Assembly: GCA_013138965.1 (NCBI GenBank)
Contig: WTBT01000003.1
Coordinates: forward strand, 37,203 to 101,202
DNA length: 64,000 nucleotides
Reading direction: 5' to 3'
DNA from: Candidatus Aegiribacteria sp.
GTDB lineage: Bacteria > Fermentibacterota > Fermentibacteria > Fermentibacterales > JCC-6
Shown: in pieces, positions 44,527-54,885 of the stretch
Position numbering within the stretch: position 1 is the stretch's first letter
Layout of the letters: the number at the start of each line of letters is the position of its first letter
Translations under genes and position numbers: made by a program
Notes under the pieces: model-generated
The model's database searches: none
The model's input: only the letters and a program-made list of their open reading frames with translations
What the model was told of the DNA's origin: nothing

Positions 44527-44802
44527 GTGAGAAAGATCGACAGCCTGATACCTGGTGTTCTGGATAATTTTCAGCCGGACATGTACCGGAAAAGGAACAG
44601 TATCATAATTTTGTGGAAAGACATCGTCGGAAAAGAACTTGCCACCTTCGCACGACCTGTAGGTTTCGAAGACTTTGTTCTTCTGATCAAAATACTTCAC
44701 CCGGCGGCATCAATGGAGATCAGACTGAGAAAGAGGGAAATACTGCTCAAGCTTAATTCAGTATGGGATGAAAAGCTCTTTACTGATTTAAAAATAGTAT
44801 AG
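44527..44802 (+). CDS. dciA: DUF721 / DciA-like protein
   Basis: 91 residues from a GTG (44527, MRKIDSLIPGVL). The pattern LWKDIVGKELATFARPVGF...VLLIKILHPAASMEIRLRKREILLKLN is that of the DUF721 domain of DciA, the helicase loader/operator of bacteria lacking DnaC/DnaI. The position between dnaN and gyrB fits. The ribosome site is poor and the frame opens earlier (44449) inside dnaN, so the start is uncertain. Confidence 0.82.
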   Translation: MRKIDSLIPGVLDNFQPDMYRKRNSIIILWKDIVGKELATFARPVGFEDFVLLIKILHPAASMEIRLRKREILLKLNSVWDEKLFTDLKIV

Positions 44803-44827
44803 CTGAGATAGATGGAAGGTAAACAGT

Positions 44828-46759
44828 TTGACCGAGAATAACAAAAGCAAAAGCTATGACGCGAACTCGATCAAAGTTCTCAAAGGGCTTGAACACGTAA
44901 GAAAAAGACCGAGTATGTATATCGGTTCAACTTCGCAGACGGGCCTTCACCACCTGGTCTGGGAAGTAGTGGATAACAGTATTGACGAGGCTCAGTCAGG
45001 TTTCTGTACTGCAATAGACGTGATTCTGCACGACGACGGTTCAATTTCAGTTAACGACAACGGACGCGGAATTCCAATTGAAATGCACGAGAGCGGCAAG
45101 ACAGCGCTTGAAGTTGTTATGACAACCCTGCATGCTGGAGGGAAATTCGATAACACAGCATACAAGACATCAGGGGGGCTTCATGGCGTTGGAGTGAGCG
45201 TGGTTAACGCTTTGTCTCTGTGGCTGACCGTTGAGGTTCATAAGGGCGAAAATATTTATAGACAGAGTTTCCGGCGCGGTGATCCGGAAGGACCCCAGGA
45301 AAAAGGCGGCAAAACGGATCTCACGGGAACAAGAATCCGATTTATGCCTGATTATGAAGAGATCTTTGAAACGTCTACGATCAACTTTGAAACACTGTCC
45401 GGCAGACTTCGCGAGCTCGCGTATCTCAACAACGGGCTGATGCTGAACATTACTGATAAGAGACAAGCGGACGAGGAAAGACAGGAAGAGTACTGCTTCG
45501 AAGGAGGTCTGAGCTCGTTTGTATCTTATATAAACGAAGCTCATACCACACTTCATGATCCCGTTAGAATAAGCGGAGAGTTCGAACTTGATGAAGACGG
45601 GCATATAATCATCGATGTAGCGCTGCAATACAATAAAGCCTTCCAGGAGGATATTTTCTCTTTTGTGAACAACATCAATACAATTGATGGTGGTACACAT
45701 CTGTCCGGAATGAAATCGGCTCTTACGAGAACACTGAATGAATACGCTTCTTCAAATAACTTCTTTAACAGCAAGGATGACTCTTTCTCAGGAAGTGATG
45801 TGAGAGAGGGCCTGGCAGCCGTAATAAGTGTCAAAATTTCCGATCCGCAGTTCGAGGGTCAGACAAAAACCAGGCTTGGGAACAGAAATGTTCAGGGAGC
45901 TGTACTTTCACAGGTAAGCAGGGGAATATCAACTTTCCTCGAAGAGAACCCCTCAATCGCAAGAAAGATTATTCAGAAATGCCTTCTCAATCACAGCTCC
46001 CGGCAGGCCGCGAAGAAAGCAAGGGAACTTACAAGAAGAAAGTCAGCGCTTGAAACCGCTGCCCTTCCGGGAAAGCTTGCGGATTGCTCTGTGAACAATC
46101 CGGAAGAGGCTGAGCTTTTCATAGTAGAGGGAAATTCGGCCGGGGGCTCAGCGAAACAGGGCCGCAACAGGCACTTCCAGGCCATACTTCCTCTCAGGGG
46201 AAAGATCATCAATGTAGAGAAAGCACACCTTGCAAAAGTTTTAAAGAACAACGAAATAAGAACTATCATCACAGCCGCTGGAACAGGTATCGAAGAAGAT
46301 TTCGATATAAACAACCTCAGGTACCATAAAATCATAATCATGACGGACGCTGACGTTGACGGATCACATATAAGAACCCTGCTGCTTACATTCTTCTACA
46401 GGCATATGATCGAACTGATAGAAAATGGATACATCTACGTTGCTCAGCCCCCGCTGTACCTTTTAAAGAAGGGAAGCGCTAAAAAATATGCATACAATGA
46501 AGCAGAGAGAAAGAATATTGCAGAGGAATTCGGTAATACCGGCATTTCAATACAGAGGTACAAAGGACTCGGTGAAATGAATCCGGACCAGCTGTGGGCA
46601 ACAACGATGGACCCCGAAAGTCGGGTGCTTCTGAAGATAAGACTTGAGAACGTAATGGAGGCCAGTCATATTTTTTCCGTTCTCATGGGTGATGATGTTG
46701 AACCAAGGCGTGAATTCATTCAGCAGCATGCCGCTAGCGTAATGAATCTTGATGTATAG
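44828..46759 (+). CDS. gyrB: DNA gyrase subunit B
   Basis: 643 residues. GHKL ATPase domain (EVVDNSIDEAQSGF, DNGRGIPIEMHE, GGLHGVGVSVVNAL), transducer, and the Toprim domain (EGNSAGGSAKQGRNRHFQAI, TDADVDGSHI) with the C-terminal QRYKGLGEMNPDQLW. Introduces negative supercoils with GyrA. The start is TTG 44828 with GGAAGGT upstream. gyrA follows after 60 bp. Confidence 0.97.
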   Translation: MTENNKSKSYDANSIKVLKGLEHVRKRPSMYIGSTSQTGLHHLVWEVVDNSIDEAQSGFCTAIDVILHDDGSISVNDNGRGIPIEMHESGKTALEVVMTTLHAGGKFDNTAYKTSGGLHGVGVSVVNALSLWLTVEVHKGENIYRQSFRRGDPEGPQEKGGKTDLTGTRIRFMPDYEEIFETSTINFETLSGRLRELAYLNNGLMLNITDKRQADEERQEEYCFEGGLSSFVSYINEAHTTLHDPVRISGEFELDEDGHIIIDVALQYNKAFQEDIFSFVNNINTIDGGTHLSGMKSALTRTLNEYASSNNFFNSKDDSFSGSDVREGLAAVISVKISDPQFEGQTKTRLGNRNVQGAVLSQVSRGISTFLEENPSIARKIIQKCLLNHSSRQAAKKARELTRRKSALETAALPGKLADCSVNNPEEAELFIVEGNSAGGSAKQGRNRHFQAILPLRGKIINVEKAHLAKVLKNNEIRTIITAAGTGIEEDFDINNLRYHKIIIMTDADVDGSHIRTLLLTFFYRHMIELIENGYIYVAQPPLYLLKKGSAKKYAYNEAERKNIAEEFGNTGISIQRYKGLGEMNPDQLWATTMDPESRVLLKIRLENVMEASHIFSVLMGDDVEPRREFIQQHAASVMNLDV

Positions 46760-46819
46760 TGTCCCGTCAATTGGCAGGACTCAGGAACAACTTGTGAATA
46801 AACTAGAAAGAACCTCAGT

Positions 46820-49303
46820 ATGACCGAAAGGGTTGAAGAAGACCAGTTGAGCAGCAGTCATATCGGAGCAGATATCATTGATATAGAAGAGGAAATGAAA
46901 CGCTCCTACATGGATTATTCCATGAGCGTAATTGTTTCAAGAGCATTGCCGGACGTAAGAGACGGTCTTAAACCGGTGCACAGAAGAATTCTGTATTCGA
47001 TGTACGAACAGAAATTAACCTACAAACGAGCATACAGGAAATCAGCTACAGTTGTCGGTGATGTTCTGGGTAAATACCATCCCCATGGGGATTCCGCAGT
47101 CTACGATGCAATGGTTAGAATGGCACAGGATTTCTCACTGCTTCACCCCCTTGTGGATGGACAGGGTAACTTTGGATCTATAGATGGTGATCCGGCCGCG
47201 GCATACAGGTACACTGAAGCAAGAATGTCCAGGATAGGCGCGGAAATGCTTCGTGATATCGATAAGGAAACCGTTGAAATGGTTCCCAATTTTGATGACC
47301 GCCTGAAGGAACCGTCAATACTTCCCTCCGGAATACCAAATCTTCTCGTTAACGGTTCGTCGGGTATAGCAGTTGGAATGGCAACAAACATACCGCCACA
47401 TAACCTCCGAGAAATAGTCAGCGCATGCTGCAGCATCATTGAGAACCCTGACCTTACCGAAGAAGAACTCTTCAGCATAGTCAGGGGACCGGATTTCCCA
47501 ACAGGCGGCATTATCATGGGTATGAGGGGTATCAGGGACTGTTACAGGACAGGAAAGGGGTCTATCCTGGTCCGTGGAAGGGTCAGTATTGAAGAAGCCC
47601 CGAGGGGCAGGGAAGCCATAATAGTCACAGAGATACCGTACCAGGTGAACAAGACCAGGCTCATAGAGAATATCGCCGAACTCGTAAAACAGAAAAAAAT
47701 CGTGTCCATCGCAGATCTCCGCGATGAATCCGACAGAGAGGGCATGCGTATAGTCATAATTCTGAAGAACGACGCGCTTTCGGAAGTCGTCCTTAACCAG
47801 CTTTACAAGCATACCTCCCTTTCAAAAACATTCGGGGCGAATTGCCTTGCGCTCTGCGAGGGAAGGCCTCTCAGGCTTACACTGCGAGATTTTCTGGATT
47901 ACTATATTGAGCACAGGCACGATGTTATTAAGAGACGCGTAACGTTCGACCTGGCGAAGGCGGAAGCGAGAACCCACATCGTGGAAGGTTTGCTCAAGGC
48001 GCAGGATTCGATCGAAGAAGTCATAAGGGTCATCCGGGAATCCGGTAACAGTGATGTGGCCAGATCCGCGCTTGTGGATGGGTTCGGGTTCTCTGAGATC
48101 CAGGCCCAGGCGATACTTGATATGCGCCTGAGAAGACTCACCGGTCTTGAACGTGATGAGCTGGAGAAAGAATACAGTGAACTTAAGATCCTTCTGGCAG
48201 AACTCAGAGAAATTGCGGCAAGCAAGTCAAAAAGAATGAAGATCGTTGCCGATGAAATGAAAGAAGTTGCCGAAGAGTACGGTTGTGAACGTAAAACGGA
48301 AATATTGCTTTACGCCCCGGGAGACATAGATATAGAGGATCTGATTCCCGACGATGAGATGGTAATCACCGTTTCGCGCGAGGGTTATATAAAAAGACTC
48401 TCATCGGATACGTACAAGATCCAGCATAGAGGCGGCAAAGGTATTACCGGAGCGAAGACCAGGGAAGAGGATGCCCTGGAGCAGATCTTTATTTCTTCAA
48501 ATCACAGTTACATCCTGTTTTTTACCAACCAGGGAAGATGCTACTGGCTCAAGGTTTACAGGATACCTGAAGCAGGTCGCATAAGCAAAGGAAAAGCTAT
48601 AGTCAATCTTCTGGACCTTGAGCCGGAGGAAAGACCTGTTGCCAACGTCTGCGTGAAAGAATTCGATGAAGACAGGTTCATACTTATGGCCACCAGTAAT
48701 GGACTGGTGAAGAAAACAGCTCTTTCCAGCTACAGTCATCCGAGGGTAAATGGAATATGGGCCATCAAACTTGATAACAACGCTGAACTGGTCTCCGCCG
48801 CTCTTACGGACGGCAGCAGCCGGATTCTCCTTGCTCTTGCGAGCGGCAAAGCCAACAGATTTTCCGAGAAAGAAGTCCACCCCACAGGCAGACACACAAG
48901 AGGAGTAAGGGGCATCAGGGTGGATAAGATCGACAGGCTGGTTGGCATGGTAGCCATGGAGAAACCCGGAAGCCTGCTTACGGTGACGGAGGGTGGATAC
49001 GGAAAAAGGACCTCATCTGATGAGTACAGGCTTACCCACAGGGGAAGCGGTGGGGTGATAAATATCCGCAATATCGATAGAAATGGTCCGGTCATTTCAA
49101 TAATGAAGGTTTCCGAAGACGATGAGTTAATCCTTATCTCCGCATTTGGAATGATTATAAGGCTTCCAATTGCACAGATAAGGGAGATGGGGCGGAGCAC
49201 GATGGGAGTCAGGCTGATGAACCTGCCCGATGAAGACAGGGTGGTTGACGCGGCTATTGTACACCCCGGTGATGATAACATGGATCAGGGAGAATCGGAA
49301 TAG
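46820..49303 (+). CDS. gyrA: DNA gyrase subunit A
   Basis: 827 residues. The breakage-reunion domain has the catalytic tyrosine in [12 protein letters not shown] (Y131) and the [13 protein letters not shown] helix (the quinolone-sensitive Ser and Asp are present). The C-terminal half is the beta-pinwheel; the GyrA-box-like sequence [13 protein letters not shown] (about 535-550) supports gyrase rather than topoisomerase IV. The tail is acidic. Confidence 0.97.
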   Translation: MTERVEEDQLSSSHIGADIIDIEEEMKRSYMDYSMSVIVSRALPDVRDGLKPVHRRILYSMYEQKLTYKRAYRKSATVVGDVLGKYHPHGDSAVYDAMVRMAQDFSLLHPLVDGQGNFGSIDGDPAAAYRYTEARMSRIGAEMLRDIDKETVEMVPNFDDRLKEPSILPSGIPNLLVNGSSGIAVGMATNIPPHNLREIVSACCSIIENPDLTEEELFSIVRGPDFPTGGIIMGMRGIRDCYRTGKGSILVRGRVSIEEAPRGREAIIVTEIPYQVNKTRLIENIAELVKQKKIVSIADLRDESDREGMRIVIILKNDALSEVVLNQLYKHTSLSKTFGANCLALCEGRPLRLTLRDFLDYYIEHRHDVIKRRVTFDLAKAEARTHIVEGLLKAQDSIEEVIRVIRESGNSDVARSALVDGFGFSEIQAQAILDMRLRRLTGLERDELEKEYSELKILLAELREIAASKSKRMKIVADEMKEVAEEYGCERKTEILLYAPGDIDIEDLIPDDEMVITVSREGYIKRLSSDTYKIQHRGGKGITGAKTREEDALEQIFISSNHSYILFFTNQGRCYWLKVYRIPEAGRISKGKAIVNLLDLEPEERPVANVCVKEFDEDRFILMATSNGLVKKTALSSYSHPRVNGIWAIKLDNNAELVSAALTDGSSRILLALASGKANRFSEKEVHPTGRHTRGVRGIRVDKIDRLVGMVAMEKPGSLLTVTEGGYGKRTSSDEYRLTHRGSGGVINIRNIDRNGPVISIMKVSEDDELILISAFGMIIRLPIAQIREMGRSTMGVRLMNLPDEDRVVDAAIVHPGDDNMDQGESE

Positions 49304-49362
49304 ACGTTCAGGAAATAGTAAGGAAAATCGAAGTCTGGAGCCAGGAGAATCAACTCCGCTCC

Positions 49363-52300
49363 GTGAAACCTCCCGAGGTGGGAAAGGGTTTCAGTCTTCC
49401 GGAAAAGAGTCTTGACACATCAGTCATTTCCCCGGAAACAAGGAACAGGGTACTGGCAATCACTCTTTTTTCCGAAGAATGGAAAACCGCCGGAGATGTG
49501 CTGGCATTTCTCCTTACGACGATAAAAGACAGAGATGTAGATAAACTTCTTGAAAATCTGTCGAACATGAACACACCGCCTCCGGTCATGGAAGACGCGG
49601 CGGTCAAGTGGTTCGCAGCCCTGACCAATCTCCCGTCTGAAGCCGCAGTTGTAGCGGTTCAGGAATTTTTTCATCTCAGCTGGGTATGGAATCAGATAGG
49701 TCCACGCACAGGGCTTGTGTTCGATGACCTTATCTCATTGTTATACAAGGTTTTTCATGTTCTTGCAGAAAAACCCGAAGACCTTTACCTTGCTGACATA
49801 CTGATTCAGAAAGGCATAAGATGGCCTGAACGATTCGGTTTCATGCTTGAAAGAACGAGGATAGGCGGAGGGAATATCGTACGGGCACTTCAGCGGGCAA
49901 CCGATATAATGAATGATGCTCCATCTGTCGTACACGAAACCCTTATTGATTTCGCGGTTGAGACCGGGTGGTACCTTCTTTCGAAGGAAGACCTTCCTGT
50001 ATGGAGATCGGTTGGAAGGAACGGGGAATCTCTATTCAGAAAAATGAGAGGATTTTCTATCCAGATGGAAGCCATACGTACTCTTTCAGGCTTTCTCGGA
50101 AGGCTGGAAGAATCGGAAGAACTGAATGCATTGCTTGAAGACGCGATACAGGGGGTAATCACCGATATAGTAGGCAGTCTTACGGAACTGGAGATGTGCG
50201 AAGTTCTTGAAAGCGTATCCGAACAGGCAAAAGAAGCGCTGAAGAGAAGAGCTGAGAGAAATATAAACTTTGATATCATAGACCTGCCCGTCACCGACAG
50301 CGGTATCTCGATCGAATACGGAAGAGCGATCGCTGAAATGATCCTGTTCGCTGGAGCGGGTAAAGCCTTCTACAACTGTTTCCGAGAAGCATATTCCATA
50401 GCAATAGAGACGGACGACAATAATCTGATAATCATGATATCCGAACTTGCGCGCGAAAGAAGAGGAACTGATTATCTGGAGAACAGCAAAACCGAATTTT
50501 ACCTTGATTTCATTCCCATAGCGCTGCGGTTTCTTAACGGGAAGACCAGCACAGCAGAGATCAGACGGGTCGTTGATTCAGTTGGACGCCTGATGGACTC
50601 GATCCTTGGCCAGGAGGATCCCGAAGCAGCGCTGGAATGCACGAACAACTACCTGGCCAAGGTTGAGATCAGCTATGACGAACTGCTGCCGTCAATGATA
50701 CTGCTGCTCCGCTCGACGAAGAACATCAGGTTTCAGTACCTTATCACAAAAAGCGAGGTCTTCGCCGGTATCCTTGATCTGTTGAGTGTTGATTGCAGGA
50801 AAAGGCTGCTGGATGGTGAACAGACAGAATGGCTTACGCCACTGGCTGAGGAATCAATCGATTCGGCGCGGGTTATCATTCGCACTCTTGGAAAGATAAA
50901 CATCGAAGAACTCCGGGGAAGATTCATGGATAAGGTCATCGCTCCTCTACTGCAGGAAACGGATACGGAAGACCCCATATTCACTGAACTTATCTCAACT
51001 GCTGTCTCCACTTATAACAGAGAGATGAGCATAGAACAACTCAGGAGAGAGGAAACATCGCTCCTTGGAAAACTGTTCAGGGCGGAGGACAGGAGTAAGG
51101 CTCTCAAGAAAACAATGGAGAAGCTGCTCAGAATTCCAGGTATAGAGGAGAAGAAAGCAAACGATCTCATCTACTCCGCAAGAATGCTCTGCGATACCCT
51201 TTCTCAGCAGGCAGTCTGGATAGAGAAGACCGGACACAGAATCTTCAGTAACTTTCTTTCCTACGGACTTACTGCATTCGTAAAAACCCTTGTGGAACAC
51301 CCTGATATAGCTGAAAGAATAACTGGAAATTTCATGAGGCATATGATCGATACCATAATTCCCTCAAAAGAAACCGAAGACAGTGATGTCGCTCTATGGC
51401 AGCTGAAGACGGCAGCGCTGTTCTTTGGGAAGACCATACCGCTGGCAACGGAGCTTATTGCTGATAAGCCGGATGCTCTTATTCTTTACTTCGACGAGAT
51501 CTCTGAGCTCTCTGTGGCTTCCAAGTATGGGGAACCGGCGGGAGCCGAATTCCTGTCATGGATGTCCCACAGGCTTGAGTCGGAACTTATAAAAGAATTC
51601 GCCAGAAGGCTGAACGAAGATACCCCGTTCGCTGAATTCAAGGAGAAATTCAATGCCAAAGGCCTTATGGATAAATGGCGGAGCATAAGGGACGCGTCCT
51701 CTGAAATAATGAAAGACATGGTAGAATCACTGCAGGTGCTTACCCGCAACCCTCTCTACCGGCATATACTTCTCCGCGAGGGGCGCAAACTCATAGAGGG
51801 TTTCATTGAGAACGGATGTACCGAGATCATTTCCGGTTATTCAGGCCAAACCTCCGGCTTTGAGATAGATAAACTCGTTAAAATAGCTGAGGGCAAAGAT
51901 ATCATTGATATTTTCAGAGCAATGGAAAATGAAGAAGAAAGCTCAGCCGGGGAGATACCTGAAGAAGTAAAGAACTTCTTCCTGGAACAGTCATGCCCCC
52001 CGGGTCAGAATATGTGCAGGTATTGGCGAAAGGGGGTATTTTCCACGCTTGAAAATATTCTTCTGGACATAATACTGCTTTACGATGATAAAAAGAGCCT
52101 GGAAAATATAGAACAGATGATAGATGATTTCGTGGAGATAATAGGATATCTGGGTACCGATAGTGATTTTAGACCCGATATTATTCTCACAGCTCTTGAA
52201 AAGTCACTCACAAGATATGAAGGAGGCAGAAAAATGACTGTTGATGCCGCCGTAAAGAATCTTGATAAGAATGTATATAAGCTGATGTGGCTGAGGAAAG

Positions 52301-52950
52301 CCACCAGGAAAGCAGCGGAATCGGTTGCCGGGTATATCCCCGGGAGAAAGATTTCCATCAGACTGTTCGACAGGATTTCAAGGGAGAAGTCCGCTCAGCG
52401 CCAGATACTTTTCATGAAGAATTTCGGAAGGATCTTCGCGTCTCTGGAAAGTGAGATCATGAGGAGAAAGTCCACCGAGATCAAATCGGTTAGATCCGTA
52501 CTGGAACATATCTGGATATTCAACAACGATACGACAAAACCGAGTTCCGCGGTTGATACCGCAAGAGATGCCGTAGAAACCGTGACGCAGTTCTTCCTCG
52601 AAATCGGAACCAGGACCGGTGCGGTCAGCGCGCCTGAAGCCGGGGCAATAAGTCTTGGTATGCGCCGCAAGTACAGAGATAACGCGAACACCGTCGCAAT
52701 TCTAATCAAATGGACACAGGATTCGTCACGTTCCGCCCTTCTCTCTCTTGTGGAAGCGCATCAGCCGTTACTTGAAGCTGTCAGCAGGGACAGTGAGCTC
52801 ATAAAGATGATAGACAATCTGTGGAGCATCGGCAAGGCAAGGCTCTATATAAGATCCCTCGCCGACAGACCGGACAAACTGAAAAAGCGGTTGCTCCGAT
52901 TCACCGGGAATAATGCGGCTGGAAGCAGTGACGGCATACACTACATCTAG
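49363..52950 (+). CDS. Large (1195-residue) helical protein of unknown function
   Basis: Not recognised. No signal peptide, no clear membrane segments and no Walker, zinc or catalytic signature that I can see; the whole sequence reads as alpha-helical with many acidic and basic pairs, like HEAT-type or coiled scaffold proteins. It follows gyrA by 60 bp on the same strand. The called start is a GTG with only a distant GGAG. The frame continues upstream in protein-like sequence (VRKIEVWSQENQLRS) to the gyrA stop, so the true start may be earlier and use an unusual codon. Its TAG stop is the edge of a mobile element, so the C-terminus may be truncated or replaced. Confidence 0.75.
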   Translation: MKPPEVGKGFSLPEKSLDTSVISPETRNRVLAITLFSEEWKTAGDVLAFLLTTIKDRDVDKLLENLSNMNTPPPVMEDAAVKWFAALTNLPSEAAVVAVQEFFHLSWVWNQIGPRTGLVFDDLISLLYKVFHVLAEKPEDLYLADILIQKGIRWPERFGFMLERTRIGGGNIVRALQRATDIMNDAPSVVHETLIDFAVETGWYLLSKEDLPVWRSVGRNGESLFRKMRGFSIQMEAIRTLSGFLGRLEESEELNALLEDAIQGVITDIVGSLTELEMCEVLESVSEQAKEALKRRAERNINFDIIDLPVTDSGISIEYGRAIAEMILFAGAGKAFYNCFREAYSIAIETDDNNLIIMISELARERRGTDYLENSKTEFYLDFIPIALRFLNGKTSTAEIRRVVDSVGRLMDSILGQEDPEAALECTNNYLAKVEISYDELLPSMILLLRSTKNIRFQYLITKSEVFAGILDLLSVDCRKRLLDGEQTEWLTPLAEESIDSARVIIRTLGKINIEELRGRFMDKVIAPLLQETDTEDPIFTELISTAVSTYNREMSIEQLRREETSLLGKLFRAEDRSKALKKTMEKLLRIPGIEEKKANDLIYSARMLCDTLSQQAVWIEKTGHRIFSNFLSYGLTAFVKTLVEHPDIAERITGNFMRHMIDTIIPSKETEDSDVALWQLKTAALFFGKTIPLATELIADKPDALILYFDEISELSVASKYGEPAGAEFLSWMSHRLESELIKEFARRLNEDTPFAEFKEKFNAKGLMDKWRSIRDASSEIMKDMVESLQVLTRNPLYRHILLREGRKLIEGFIENGCTEIISGYSGQTSGFEIDKLVKIAEGKDIIDIFRAMENEEESSAGEIPEEVKNFFLEQSCPPGQNMCRYWRKGVFSTLENILLDIILLYDDKKSLENIEQMIDDFVEIIGYLGTDSDFRPDIILTALEKSLTRYEGGRKMTVDAAVKNLDKNVYKLMWLRKATRKAAESVAGYIPGRKISIRLFDRISREKSAQRQILFMKNFGRIFASLESEIMRRKSTEIKSVRSVLEHIWIFNNDTTKPSSAVDTARDAVETVTQFFLEIGTRTGAVSAPEAGAISLGMRRKYRDNANTVAILIKWTQDSSRSALLSLVEAHQPLLEAVSRDSELIKMIDNLWSIGKARLYIRSLADRPDKLKKRLLRFTGNNAAGSSDGIHYI

Positions 52951-53090
52951 GAGGTTGTCCGACAATGGGCATAGAGCAGAAGAGCCTCATAGCTGAGATA
53001 GAATGATTACGGATTTGAGGAGAATACTTGAATGTATTTGACGATAATATGTGGTTCCTTATGCCGATGCCGCATTCTCGGACAGCCTAG
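52947..53090 (+). mobile_element. MITE-like element, copy with CTAG at both ends
   Basis: CTAG-GAGGTTGTCCGACAATG at the left and CATTCTCGGACAGC-CTAG at the right (imperfect inverted ends), 144 bp. The interior matches the reverse strand of the 28471-28630 element (AGCTGAGATAGAATG, ATTTGAGGAGAATACT, TTTGACGATAATATG) but lacks about 25 bp near its right end. CTAG at both ends is consistent with a 4-bp target duplication. It fills the gap between the 1195-residue gene and the asparaginase gene. Confidence 0.78.
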
Positions 53091-53099
53091 CCCGGATCC

Positions 53100-54077
53100 A
53101 TGAAGAACATAGCAATCGTTTCTACAGGGGGAACAATTGAAATGATGCCGGGTCACGGTGGTATCAATATCGCTGATCAGCATAATTCCCTGCCCCTGCA
53201 GGGAAATGTGATCCCCCCCTCTGTTAATGTTGAACATACCAGATTCTGCAGCGTACCCAGCCCGGCGATTTCGCCTGAAATGATGGCACAGCTCTGCCTT
53301 AAGCTGGAGGAGATGGCCGCATGCGGTAAGTACCACGGTATCGTAGTTACCCACGGAACAGATACACTGGAGGAAAGCGCCTTTCTGGCCGATATCTACC
53401 TCGGGAGAACAATACCGATAGTCTTTACTGCTGCTATGAGAAGCCGGTCCGAAATGGGCGTTGATGGCCCCAGAAATATAAGGGGGGCATTGCTGACAGC
53501 ATCAAAGCATGAAGTTCATAAATTGGGAGTTACTGTAGTTCTTAACGACGAAATTCATTCCGCCAGCAGGGTAACCAAAACATACACAAGTAACGTAAGC
53601 AGCTTCAAATCGCCGGGCTACGGCCCACTGGGATTTGTTGACCAGGACAGGATACTGCTTCAGCGAAAGCCCCTCTGGAGAATTCAGCTGCCGGAGCGCA
53701 AACTGAAACTGGACCCGGGGGTGGGATTGGTCAGAACAGCTGCAGGCCTGGGAGCCAGAGAAATCAGATACAGCGCTGACTGCGGCGACAGGGCGCTGGT
53801 TGTGGAAGCGCTTGGAAGGGGAAACGTACCGCCCGATGTTGCAGAAGCAATACAGTATGCGGTCGAACGGGGAACGATAGTCTGTATAACAAGCAGATGC
53901 TATATCGGAAGGGTCCTGGGAGTATACGACTATCCCGGAGGAGGCGCAGACCTTGAGAGAAAAGGGGCTATTTTCGCAGGGGACATGCAGGGGCACAAGC
54001 TCAGACTTTTTCTGATGGCATCGCTGGGAACAGGCCTGACCATGAAGAATATCAGGAAATTGCTGGAAAGACTGTGA
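53100..54077 (+). CDS. L-asparaginase (type I/II family)
   Basis: 325 residues. Hydrolyses asparagine (perhaps glutamine) to aspartate and ammonia. The two catalytic threonine motifs are STGGTIEM (about 8-15) and VVTHGTDTLEE (about 80-90). No signal peptide, so cytoplasmic. ATG 53100 lies only 9 bp after the mobile element and has a poor ribosome site, so its promoter and leader may come from the element. Confidence 0.93.
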   Translation: MKNIAIVSTGGTIEMMPGHGGINIADQHNSLPLQGNVIPPSVNVEHTRFCSVPSPAISPEMMAQLCLKLEEMAACGKYHGIVVTHGTDTLEESAFLADIYLGRTIPIVFTAAMRSRSEMGVDGPRNIRGALLTASKHEVHKLGVTVVLNDEIHSASRVTKTYTSNVSSFKSPGYGPLGFVDQDRILLQRKPLWRIQLPERKLKLDPGVGLVRTAAGLGAREIRYSADCGDRALVVEALGRGNVPPDVAEAIQYAVERGTIVCITSRCYIGRVLGVYDYPGGGADLERKGAIFAGDMQGHKLRLFLMASLGTGLTMKNIRKLLERL

Positions 54078-54154
54078 GTATGTCTGAGTTTGTTGACAAG
54101 CAAGAACACTTCGTCTTAGTTTACCGCATGCGGCAGAGGGACAGGCAGGTGTAA

Positions 54155-54505
54155 ATGCCCGAAAAGGGTTTCACGGCAACGTTTATCTCCAACACGGGTA
54201 AAACGCTCTATCAGTTCAATGTAAGCGGCTGGAAACTCTACCTTGCAAGGCTTTTCATGGCACTGTTAGTGCTGCTGGTATCGGCATCCGTAATAATCGT
54301 AGCTTACGGTCTGATAAACGTCGGCGAAACCGGAAAACTGAGAAGCGAGATGTTGCAGTTGCAGGATTCCCTTGCCACAAGAAGGAATATTGAAGCAAGG
54401 GTGGAGAGTTTAGAATTGGAGATACAGCAGCTGCACGAGTACAGGCAGAGGCTGGAGAACATTGCAGCAGGAATCCCCATACCGGAGGACTCGCTTGAGC
54501 AATAG
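54155..54505 (+). CDS. Membrane-anchored coiled-coil protein paired with bactofilin
   Basis: 116 residues: a short cytoplasmic beta-like N-terminus (TATFISNTGKTLYQFNVSGWKL), one membrane helix (about 31-54), then a coiled coil (about 60-102) outside. This is the N-terminal layout of the M23 endopeptidases commonly encoded before bactofilin genes, but here the peptidase domain is absent and the gene ends. Its TAG overlaps the bactofilin GTG start. A role as membrane tether for bactofilin is inferred. Confidence 0.7.
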   Translation: MPEKGFTATFISNTGKTLYQFNVSGWKLYLARLFMALLVLLVSASVIIVAYGLINVGETGKLRSEMLQLQDSLATRRNIEARVESLELEIQQLHEYRQRLENIAAGIPIPEDSLEQ

Positions 54506-54885
54506 TGGAAAAGAGGAAACCGAAGAGCATGTCTAAAAAGGAATTACCCTCCGCGATAGATTCCATTCTCGGTTCCGGGAGTCTATGCAAAGGAGCCATC
54601 AGAGTAGATGGCGGTCTTAGAATTGATGGTACCGTGGATGGGGAGGTTGTTGTTACCGGAACACTGACCGTTGGCCGCGAAGGTGTAATAACTGGAGATG
54701 TGACCGTCAGTCAGGCTATTATTGGCGGTAAGATCCAGGGTACTGTCAGAGCTGAGCATCAGCTGGAGCTGCAGAGCGGGTCAAGTCTTGAGGGAGATAT
54801 TTTCACACGATCTCTAATTATTGAGGACGGAGTTTTCTTCGAGGGATCATGCAAGATGAGTCGTGGCAACGATTCTGAGCCTTAA
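54505..54885 (+). CDS. Bactofilin (polymer-forming cytoskeletal protein)
   Basis: 126 residues. The central DUF583 right-handed beta-helix is built of short repeats (IDGTVDGEVVVTGTLTVGREGVITGDVTVSQAIIGGKIQGTV) with unstructured ends, as in BacA/BacM. Forms filaments at the inner membrane that position cell-wall enzymes. The start is GTG 54505 (TAGTG overlap) or ATG 54529, which would drop eight basic residues. Confidence 0.92.
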   Translation: MEKRKPKSMSKKELPSAIDSILGSGSLCKGAIRVDGGLRIDGTVDGEVVVTGTLTVGREGVITGDVTVSQAIIGGKIQGTVRAEHQLELQSGSSLEGDIFTRSLIIEDGVFFEGSCKMSRGNDSEP

